Below are positions 1 to 5,089 of a DNA stretch of 5,089 nt, piece by piece. Made by a program: the position numbers and the translations under genes. Positions within the stretch are counted from its first letter, which is position 1, and each line of letters begins with the position of its first letter. The DNA is from SAR324 cluster bacterium (GTDB lineage: Bacteria > Bdellovibrionota > UBA2361 > JAAZON01): NCBI GenBank assembly GCA_012797725.1, contig JAAZON010000075.1, forward strand, positions 1 through 5,089, read 5' to 3'. The notes under the pieces were generated by a model. That model did not search any database. It was given only the letters and a program-made list of their open reading frames with translations, and was not told the DNA's origin.

Positions 1-410
1 AAATGAGCAGATAATGAACAAGAAGCAGCAACGAGATCGTAGGCGATGCCTTTAATACCGAGTCCACCAGCAATTCTCTGGCCTTCACCTGGTGTTGTCT
101 GAATTGGGGTTGAAGTATCTCCAAGAATAAGACCTAGCTGCCCCACTTGAAGCCCAGAAGATTCTAGGGCATCTTTGGCTGCCTTCACTCCAAGTGCAGT
201 TGGACTTATGAGTGCTACTTCTTGAGCAGCAAAGGTGTTTGTATTGCCTGTTTCTTCAATATATGAGAGGGGCAGTGAACTTCGACGTGCTTTTATCTTT
301 GCACCAGGAAATAGCTGGGTAAAGTCGTGAGCACCTCTTGTTTTTAGGAGATCTTCGTTATGAATAACCGTGTCAGGATACGCACTTCCAATTCCAATAA
401 TATTTAACAA
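1..410 (-). CDS. 3-oxoacyl-ACP synthase III-family protein (KAS III / FabH-like), N-terminal part, cut by left window edge
   Basis: 136 codons are visible, read leftward from 410; the C-terminal half or more lies outside the window. KAS III enzymes are thiolase-fold cytosolic enzymes that condense an acyl-CoA with malonyl-ACP or a related acceptor, using a Cys-His-Asn triad. The start of the fold is seen: an N-terminal IIGIGSAYPDTVI strand (residues 4-16), an ARR segment at 41-43 where family members carry the GI..R region, the GDTSTPIQTTP strand-loop at 97-107, GLGIKGIAYDLVAASCS at 116-132, and a putative nucleophile Cys131. The residues after the cysteine (SLSAH) differ from the classical FabH AGF-type sequence, so this may be a specialised KAS III relative (OleA-like or secondary metabolism) and not the housekeeping FabH. 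The start is TTG at 410-408: no in-frame ATG lies close upstream, a GGAGGAA ribosome site precedes it at the right spacing, and the family N-terminus follows directly. It is divergent from rtcB. The family is likely; the exact substrate is unknown. Confidence 0.85.
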   Translation of the reverse strand, partial: MLNIIGIGSAYPDTVIHNEDLLKTRGAHDFTQLFPGAKIKARRSSLPLSYIEETGNTNTFAAQEVALISPTALGVKAAKDALESSGLQVGQLGLILGDTSTPIQTTPGEGQRIAGGLGIKGIAYDLVAASCSLSAH

Positions 411-416
411 GACTAC

Positions 417-423
417 TTCCTCC
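417..423 (-). promoter_or_regulatory. Shine-Dalgarno sequence deciding the TTG start of the KAS III-like gene
   Basis: On the minus strand the bases read GGAGGAA, with 8 bases between GGAGG and the TTG codon at 410-408. This is the only strong ribosome-binding site in the window and is the main reason for accepting a TTG start. Confidence 0.8.
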
Positions 424-458
424 GAGAAAAATGCAAACGGAAACTTTTTAGTCAGGCT

Positions 459-490
459 ATTATCATTTCGTGACCTTTGCCTGAAGTATA
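459..490 (-). promoter_or_regulatory. possible -10 boxes for the leftward KAS III-like gene
   Basis: Two sigma-70-like -10 hexamers are visible on the minus strand: GATAAT (464-459) and TATACT (490-485). Neither has a convincing TTGACA-like partner 16-18 bases upstream. GATAAT would give a leader of about 40 bases, enough to include the GGAGGAA ribosome site. In an A+T-rich intergenic region such boxes arise by chance, so this is weak. Confidence 0.2.
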
Positions 491-620
491 AGTTTTACCC
501 TAAGTTAATCACAGCGCAAGTTGATGAGTGCCATTTTATAACAGATCCTCTACCATATGTCCCTTTATAGCTTTTTTTTGAAGGATTTCTCGATCTAATG
601 AAGGTGAGGGGCTGAACGTA

Positions 621-644
621 TACAATCCATGAACATTAATTGTA
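621..644. repeat. short inverted repeat TACAAT-N12-ATTGTA
   Basis: Six-base arms at 621-626 and 639-644 are perfect inverted copies with a 12-base spacer. The right arm extends to TAATTGTA (637-644), which is the exact reverse complement of TACAATTA at 716-723, overlapping the expected rtcB transcription start. It could be an operator-like pair upstream of rtcB, but the arms are A+T-rich and short, so chance is a real alternative. Confidence 0.25.
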
Positions 645-685
645 AATACTTAATCCCAATAATGAATTCGGTATTTCCCCATCAA

Positions 686-714
686 GTGATTCTGGCACTT
701 CAAATTACTATAAT
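686..714 (+). promoter_or_regulatory. sigma-70-type promoter for rtcB
   Basis: A perfect TATAAT -10 box lies at 709-714. A weak -35 hexamer, GTGATT (686-691), shares only the TGA core with TTGACA and sits 17 bases upstream. The expected transcription start, near 720-722, leaves a leader of only about 12-14 bases before the ATG at 734, with no clear Shine-Dalgarno sequence in it. The -10 is good, the -35 poor. Confidence 0.5.
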
Positions 715-733
715 CTACAATTAGATTTACATT

Positions 734-1903
734 ATGAAACAGGACAAGGTCTCCTATAAAACTTGGGGAGAGGATATTGACGCAGAAGCGCATACCCAAA
801 TGCGAAATGCCTGCTCACTTCCAATTTCCTGCTATGCTGCCTTGATGCCCGATGCTCATGTCGGTTACGGGCTTCCCATTGGTGGTGTTTTGGCTACAAG
901 AAATGCTGTAATACCTTACGCAGTTGGGGTAGATATTGCTTGCCGTGTAATGCTTAGCGTTCTAGATATTCCGATTAAAAAGTTCCAGCAAAGCCCTGAA
1001 AAATTCTAGAAAGCCTTAGCAGAAGAAACTCGCTTTGGTGTCGGTGCTAAATGGAAGAGTCCAAAGCAACATAATGTAATGGATGAGGATTGGGACTTCG
1101 CACCAGTGGTCAAAGGGCTTAAATCTCTAGCATGGTCTCAATTGGGGACAAGTGGATCTGGAAATCATTTTGTTGAGTTTGGACACTTAAGTCTCAAAGA
1201 AGACTTAAGTGCCCTTCCAGCGGGAGAGTATGTGGCACTGGTCTCTCATAGCGGTTCAAGGGGGACAGGAAATCAATTAGCAACTCATTACTCAAAAATT
1301 GCTAGCTCTTTACATCCTGAACTCCCAAAAGACTTGAAACATCTTGCATGGCTCACACTTGATAAAGATGGCGCTGAATATTGGAGGGCTATGGAACTTA
1401 TGGGGCGTTACGCCTCTGCAAATCACTATTTAATCCATCAGGCTATCCTAAAGAACTTAGGCGCGGAGTGCCTTTTCTCGGTGGAAAATCACCATAATTT
1501 TGCTTGGAAAGAAAAACATTTCGGAGAATCCTTGATTGTCCATAGAAAGGGCGCCACTCCGGCAGAGAAAGGCATGCTTGGTTATATTCCAGGCTCAATG
1601 GTGGATCCAGGCTTTATTGTTGAAGGCATCGGGAATGAAGACTCACTAATGTCATGCTCTCATGGAGCGGGTAGAAAATTGTCAAGGAGGGCTGCTTCCA
1701 AACAATTCTCACGCAAAATGTTAAATAACTACCTTAAAGAACATGGTGTAACCTTGCTTTCAGCTGGGTTAGACGAAGCTCCTCAAGCCTATAAAAATAT
1801 CGAACAAGTAATGCGTTCACAAGAAAATCTAGTCCGAATTAAGGCAAGATTTGACCCAAAAATAGTGAAAATGGCTCCTCAAGGCGAACGACCAGAAGAT
1901 TAA
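734..1903 (+). pseudogene. rtcB: RtcB-family RNA ligase, reading frame interrupted by one in-frame TAG (codon 92)
   Basis: RtcB joins RNA 3'-phosphate or 2',3'-cyclic phosphate ends to 5'-hydroxyl ends using GTP and Mn2+, in tRNA splicing or RNA repair in the cytosol. Read through the stop, the frame gives 389 residues, near the length of compact bacterial RtcB proteins. Visible motifs are MPDAHVGYGLPIGG (38-51), GVDIACR with Asp67 and Cys70 as metal ligands, GSGNHFVE with His145, HSGSRGTGNQ with His172, ENHHNFAW with His254, HRKGATPA (270-277), and SCSHGAGRKLSR with His310, the expected guanylylated histidine. The protein ends normally in ERPED and TAA. Codon 92 is TAG; the next codons (KALAEETRFGVGA) continue the family sequence in the same frame, so this is a nonsense change and not a frameshift. 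Cys70 lies before the stop and the metal-binding histidines after it, so neither half alone would be an enzyme. The start ATG at 734 fits the family N-terminus but lacks a clear ribosome site. No rtcA, archease or rtcR lies beside it. Whether it is expressed by read-through is unknown. Confidence 0.9.
1007..1009 (+). other. in-frame amber codon inside rtcB
   Basis: The bases read AAA TTC TAG AAA GCC in the rtcB frame. One substitution would restore a sense codon: CAG, AAG and GAG are each a single change away, with CAG to TAG being a transition. No other stop interrupts the frame up to the TAA at 1901-1903. secA, in the same window, ends at TAG, so TAG is a working stop here. Confidence 0.95.
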
Positions 1904-1943
1904 CCTTGATATTTATTACTTGTCAGAAATTTTAATGTTAATC
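1904..1943. other. 40-base convergent gap between rtcB and hemW
   Basis: This A+T-rich spacer lies between the TAA of rtcB and the TGA of hemW, which face each other. I see no G+C-rich stem followed by a T-run in either direction, so no intrinsic terminator is called. Confidence 0.6.
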
Positions 1944-3113
1944 TCATGCAAATTCCGAAATTACACTATCGGCAAGAAGAACCCCGGTATTGCTTAAGCA
2001 AATCCTGCCTCCTTCTCCTTTAATAAGTTCACCTGTTTTAAGCCTCTCAAGCAGGGGACCATAGTCTTTTTGAAGATCTCTATTAAAAAGCATTTGGTAA
2101 TCCTCACAAGCCACTCCTCTCATTTTCCGCAGGCCTAAAAAAAAGAATTCGAACCGAGCAGAGCTTTCATCAAGCTTTTCCTTCCAACATAATGCTTGGC
2201 CATTGTTGATTATTGAACTGATGTATTTAAGAGGCTCTGTGTAGTTGCTCCAACGCTCTCCAAAGATGCCCTTAGAACCTGGACATTGTCTTATGAAACT
2301 GTGTGCCCCTGCGCCAAAACCAAGATAATCGTCTCCATTCCAATAGGCTAGGTTGTGCTTTGATTCTTTTCCTGGTTTTGCATAATTGCTTATTTCGTAG
2401 TGAACATATCCTTTACTAGACAAGAGTTCTCTGCCTAGCTCCATCATTGCTGCTGCTTCTTCTTCGGGAGGAAGATTTAACCATCCATTTTTCAAATCAC
2501 GATAAAACGGCGTGCCATGTTCTATTCCCAATCCATACAAAGAAAAGTGCTCCGGCTGAAGCAAGAGTCCCTGATTCAAGTCAGACGCCCATTCCTCAAA
2601 AGTTTGGCCAGGATTTCCATAAATTAAATCCAGGTTTATATTATTAAATCCTGCACTTCTTGCAGCTTGGAAAGACTGCGAAACTTCAACTGGCGTATGT
2701 CTTCTTCCGAGCACCTTCAATGAAGTTTCAAAAAAAGATTGAACTCCTAGGCTTAGGCGATTCAAACCAATTTTTTTCAAGTCTTCTAAATAGGAAAGAG
2801 GCAATTCCTCCGGGTTTGCCTCCATGCAAATTTCAAGTCCGGCAATCCATGGAAATGCCCACCTTAACTGTTCTAAGACCCTAGAATAAAAATCAGCTGA
2901 CATTAAAGAGGGAGTGCCACCTCCAAAATAAATGCTCTGAATATGTCTTTGACCCCATTCAGCCTCTTCACTTTTGTTGTTAATTTCTTTTAATAGAGCT
3001 TCGAGATAAGTGCTTTCAGGAACAGGTCGCATAACATGCACATTAAAATCACAGTAGGGGCATTTTCTCTTGCAAAAAGGAATATGAATATAAACGGAAA
3101 AAGCTTTATTCAT
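1944..3113 (-). CDS. hemW: HemW, haem chaperone (radical-SAM, coproporphyrinogen III dehydrogenase-like)
   Basis: The protein is 389 residues, close to the usual 375-400 of the family. HemW binds haem and delivers it to respiratory membrane proteins; it resembles HemN but is not an active coproporphyrinogen oxidase. The iron-sulfur motif is Cys14-x3-Cys18-x2-Cys21-Asp-Phe23; Phe in place of the fourth cysteine of HemN marks the HemW branch. The radical-SAM barrel follows: YFGGGTPS (62-69), EANPEEL (98-104), NRLSLGVQSF (118-127), GRRHT (136-140) and NLDLIYGNPGQT (160-171). After it come YEISNYA (239-245), HNLAYWNGDDYLGFGAGAHS (253-272) and the HemN C-terminal domain with LGLRKMRGV (327-335). 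The ATG at 3113-3111 puts YIHIPFC at residue 8, as usual, though no Shine-Dalgarno sequence precedes it. It ends in TGA. It follows secA after 77 bases on the same strand and may share its transcript; its left end converges on rtcB. Confidence 0.95.
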   Translation of the reverse strand: MNKAFSVYIHIPFCKRKCPYCDFNVHVMRPVPESTYLEALLKEINNKSEEAEWGQRHIQSIYFGGGTPSLMSADFYSRVLEQLRWAFPWIAGLEICMEANPEELPLSYLEDLKKIGLNRLSLGVQSFFETSLKVLGRRHTPVEVSQSFQAARSAGFNNINLDLIYGNPGQTFEEWASDLNQGLLLQPEHFSLYGLGIEHGTPFYRDLKNGWLNLPPEEEAAAMMELGRELLSSKGYVHYEISNYAKPGKESKHNLAYWNGDDYLGFGAGAHSFIRQCPGSKGIFGERWSNYTEPLKYISSIINNGQALCWKEKLDESSARFEFFFLGLRKMRGVACEDYQMLFNRDLQKDYGPLLERLKTGELIKGEGGRICLSNTGVLLADSVISEFA

Positions 3114-3141
3114 TTTTTAATTCAAGGGAATCAGCTTGCAT
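3106..3141 (-). promoter_or_regulatory. possible 11-codon leader ORF overlapping the hemW start
   Basis: On the minus strand an ATG at 3141-3139 opens a frame encoding MQADSLELKNE, and its TAA (3108-3106) falls just inside hemW, so the two overlap by 8 bases (ATGAATAA). A weak purine-rich GAGAAG precedes its ATG, whereas hemW itself lacks a ribosome site. The arrangement would suit translational coupling, but a frame this short occurs often by chance. Confidence 0.2.
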
Positions 3142-3190
3142 ATTAGTCTTCTCTTTTCTTTAAGATTCACAACACAAAGAGAAATAAGCT
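3133..3190 (-). repeat. weak inverted repeats in the secA-hemW spacer
   Basis: Just after the secA stop the minus strand has TTCTCTTT (3183-3176) facing AAAGAGAA (3156-3149) across 19 bases, nested inside AGCTT (3190-3186) and AAGCT (3137-3133). The stem is A+T-rich with no following T-run, so it is not an intrinsic terminator. At most it is a modest RNA fold in the intercistronic region. Confidence 0.2.
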
Positions 3191-5089
3191 CTACCTAGCT
3201 TTTTCCTTGCGGCGCTGTTTTTTTTGCTCTTGTAAACGGGCTTTTTCTGCATCCGGATTCTTCGAAACTCTCTTGTCTCTCCCTTCTCCATCATCAGAAG
3301 CCTCAAGCATTGACCGATGTTGCGTTGCCATATGTCTTTGGCGTGCTTCTCTGCGGCGTTTTTCGGTCTCTATGTGAGCTGCCAGGCTTTGTGGATCAAC
3401 AAACTCCGTAAGGAAAATCTCTCTTATCACAGCTGCCCTCAGGTCTTTAAGCATTCCCTGAAAAGCAATGAAACCTTCTGATTGATATTCATAAAGAGGA
3501 TTTTTTTGCCCATAGGCCCTAAGTCCTATAGCATCTCTAAGATCATCCATCTCTTGAAGATGCATATTCCAAAAGCGATCTAAGTTCTCAAGCAAAACAC
3601 TTTGCTCAAAACTCACAAAATCAAAGCGTCCCCCGCTGAAACCAATATTCATTCCACTTCCAGACGCCAATGTCTCTATTTCCTTCAGTTTAAGCTCTTG
3701 TTCTTCAACCCGCTTTTTAAATGCTTCCAACACAAATTCTTTGAGGCAATCAAAGACTCCCTGTTGACTCAAAATCATTTCATCAGGGAACTTGAAATCT
3801 TTATTCGTAAGGAACTTAATCCTATCGGCCAGAGAACTTAAATCCCATTCGGTCGCTTTGACATTCTCTTCACAAGTGGCAAGCACCTCTTCTTCGACAA
3901 CGTCAATCAGCATTTCTGTCAATTCATTGTGAATATCTTCCATGTGAAGGACACGATTGCGAAGGTTATAAATTACCTCGCGCTGTTTACGCATTACATC
4001 ATCATATTCTAAGAGGTGTTTTCGTTGTTCAAAATGTAGGCGTTCAACTTTGATCTGCGCGTTTTCAATAGTTCGGCTAATTAGCCTTCCATCGATCGCG
4101 ACGCCTTCTTCCCATCCAAACCTTTGCATAAGGGCTTGAATTTTTTCTCCGCCGAAACGGCGCATAAGATCATCTTCAAGCGCAACATAGAAACGAGATT
4201 TCCCGGGGTCTCCTTGACGACCAGAACGGCCACGAAGTTGGTTGTCGATACGTCGAGCTTCGTGCCTTTCAGTGCCGATAATAAAAAGACCGCCTGCCTC
4301 AACAACTTTTTTTCTATCCTCCTGGCATATTCTTTTATATTTTTCCAATGCTTTTTGAAATTTAGGATCATCTCGGTCTTTCGTTTTTGCCTCTGAGGCC
4401 GCAAGAAATTCCGGGTTTCCACCAAGAACAATATCCGTTCCACGACCTGCCATGTTAGTTGCAATTGTTACCATTCCAGAATGCCCTGCTTGAGCAACTA
4501 TTTCTGCTTCGCGTTCATGGTGCTTGGCATTGAGAACATTATGTTCAACACCATAGCGACTTAACATTTTTGAAAGTGCTTCACTTTGTTCTATGCTTAC
4601 GGTACCGACTAAGATCGGCTGACCGGTTTTATTGATTTCAACAATATCTTTTACAACTTGTTCGTATTTTTCTTTTCGAGTCTTAAACACCATATCGGTG
4701 CAATCTTCACGGATCATGGGCATGTTGGTTGGAATAATGCTTACATCAAGATTATAGATTTTTTTAAATTCAACCGCTTCTGTATCCGCAGTTCCTGTCA
4801 TTCCTGCAAGTTTCTTGTACAACCTGAAGTAGTTTTGGAAAGTAATTGTTGCAAGAGTTAGGTTCTCTCGTTCAATTGCCACGCCCTCTTTTGCTTCCAC
4901 AGCCTGATGCAAACCGTTAGACCAACGCCGGCCTTCCATAAGACGGCCTGTAAATTCATCGACAATAATGACCTTTCCATCTTTAACGACGTAAGCTTTG
5001 TCTCGTTCCATCGTGGTATGGGCTCTAAGTCCTTGATTAACATGATGAACTAGCTCGATATATCGAGGATCGTAAAGATTATCGACTCC
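3191..5089 (-). CDS. secA: SecA, preprotein translocase ATPase (C-terminal 632 residues; N-terminus beyond right edge)
   Basis: SecA is the motor that pushes unfolded preproteins through SecYEG using ATP. The open frame runs to the window edge, so the first 300 or so residues (Walker A, DEAD box, most of the preprotein cross-linking domain) are missing. The visible part starts with DNLYDPRYIELVHHVNQ; the ATG at 5011 is internal and is not the start. Positions in the visible part: VDEFTGR (43-49) and the RRW..GLHQAVEAKEG region, GMTGTA (96-101), the second nucleotide-binding domain with NMAGRGTDIVLGG (about 212-224) and GTERHEARRIDNQLRGRSGR (272-291), DDLMRRFG (306-313), the helical scaffold with LLEYDDVM (359-366), and HLQEMDDLRDAIGLRAYGQK (510-529). 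The tail (about 571-632) is rich in Lys, Arg, Glu and Gln and ends KEKAR, without the C-x-C-x8-C-H/C zinc motif common in SecA C-termini. The gene ends at TAG (3193-3191). hemW follows after 77 bases. Confidence 0.97.
   Translation of the reverse strand, partial: GVDNLYDPRYIELVHHVNQGLRAHTTMERDKAYVVKDGKVIIVDEFTGRLMEGRRWSNGLHQAVEAKEGVAIERENLTLATITFQNYFRLYKKLAGMTGTADTEAVEFKKIYNLDVSIIPTNMPMIREDCTDMVFKTRKEKYEQVVKDIVEINKTGQPILVGTVSIEQSEALSKMLSRYGVEHNVLNAKHHEREAEIVAQAGHSGMVTIATNMAGRGTDIVLGGNPEFLAASEAKTKDRDDPKFQKALEKYKRICQEDRKKVVEAGGLFIIGTERHEARRIDNQLRGRSGRQGDPGKSRFYVALEDDLMRRFGGEKIQALMQRFGWEEGVAIDGRLISRTIENAQIKVERLHFEQRKHLLEYDDVMRKQREVIYNLRNRVLHMEDIHNELTEMLIDVVEEEVLATCEENVKATEWDLSSLADRIKFLTNKDFKFPDEMILSQQGVFDCLKEFVLEAFKKRVEEQELKLKEIETLASGSGMNIGFSGGRFDFVSFEQSVLLENLDRFWNMHLQEMDDLRDAIGLRAYGQKNPLYEYQSEGFIAFQGMLKDLRAAVIREIFLTEFVDPQSLAAHIETEKRRREARQRHMATQHRSMLEASDDGEGRDKRVSKNPDAEKARLQEQKKQRRKEKAR

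Larger units (their letters stand above)
411..733. other. 323-base divergent intergenic region
   Basis: This stretch separates the starts of the divergent KAS III-like gene and rtcB, and I see no credible gene in it. It contains the Shine-Dalgarno sequence of the leftward gene, candidate -10 boxes for both directions, an eight-T run at 572-579 without a convincing hairpin in front of it, and the inverted motifs TACAAT (621-626), TAATTGTA (637-644) and TACAATTA (716-723). The middle part, about 500-610, shows no recognisable feature. Confidence 0.7.

Noticed and set aside
370..570. 66-codon plus-strand frame starting inside the KAS III-like gene
   Set aside because: It lies antisense to the KAS III start and its ribosome site, has no recognisable family sequence and no ribosome site; a chance frame.
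572..579. run of eight T as an intrinsic terminator
   Set aside because: No stable stem precedes it, and no plus-strand gene ends upstream that would need a terminator.
692..709. sigma-54-like promoter (CTGGCAC) upstream of rtcB, as known for E. coli rtcBA
   Set aside because: The TGGCAC half is present, but the bases at the -12 GC position (10 bases after the GG) read TA, and no rtcR gene is visible. A sigma-70 TATAAT fits better.
1007..1079. programmed frameshift or pyrrolysine-type recoding of rtcB
   Set aside because: The reading frame is the same before and after the stop, so no frameshift is needed. Pyrrolysine is known in few families and not in RtcB, and I see no obvious stable hairpin just after the TAG.
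734..1903. alternative genetic code with TAG as sense
   Set aside because: secA ends at TAG at the expected C-terminal position, and no other conserved gene in the window contains an internal TAG.
2447..2884. two plus-strand frames antisense to hemW
   Set aside because: The hemW frame on the other strand is continuous and conserved throughout; these peptides resemble nothing.
4081..4464. 127-codon minus-strand frame
   Set aside because: It lies wholly within secA in another frame; the secA frame carries the conserved GTERHEARRIDNQLRGRSGR motif there, so this is a shadow.
3602..4861. three plus-strand frames antisense to secA
   Set aside because: They are opposite the conserved SecA coding frame, with no ribosome site or family features.

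Overview
The window is an ordinary-looking bacterial chromosomal segment, A+T-rich by eye (about 40% GC), carrying four protein genes. From left to right they are: the 5' part of a ketoacyl-ACP synthase III-family gene (minus strand, running off the left edge); an rtcB-type RNA ligase gene (plus strand) broken by one in-frame TAG; hemW (minus); and most of secA (minus, running off the right edge). No tRNA, rRNA, CRISPR array, insertion sequence or phage gene is visible. SecA and a HemW with the Cys-x3-Cys-x2-Cys-x-Phe signature say only that the organism is bacterial. Nothing here fixes the phylum; a Gram-negative of the broad proteobacterial or deltaproteobacterial type is a guess.

Left third (1-733): the KAS III-like gene begins at a TTG codon at 410, with a strong Shine-Dalgarno sequence, and reads leftward. 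It is divergent from rtcB across a 323-base intergenic stretch. That stretch holds a good sigma-70 -10 box just upstream of rtcB, weaker promoter-like boxes for the leftward gene, and a few TACAAT/ATTGTA inverted motifs.

Middle (734-1903): the rtcB reading frame would encode a complete 389-residue RNA ligase, with every metal-binding and guanylylation residue in place, except that codon 92 is TAG. The same frame continues with intact family sequence immediately after the stop, so this is a single nonsense codon and not a frameshift. TAG terminates secA in the same window, so wholesale reassignment of TAG is not supported. A recent pseudogene, a sequencing error or local read-through or suppression remain possible. 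This is the most interesting point in the window.

Right (1944-5089): hemW, a haem chaperone of the radical-SAM coproporphyrinogen dehydrogenase-like family, lies 77 bases downstream of secA on the same strand and converges on rtcB with a 40-base gap. secA lacks its first 300 or so residues because of the window edge. It ends in a charged, lysine/arginine-rich tail without the usual zinc-binding C-terminal motif. secA and hemW may be co-transcribed, but they have no functional link. I see no convincing undescribed system here; the findings concern the rtcB nonsense codon, unusual starts and leaders, and the SecA tail.
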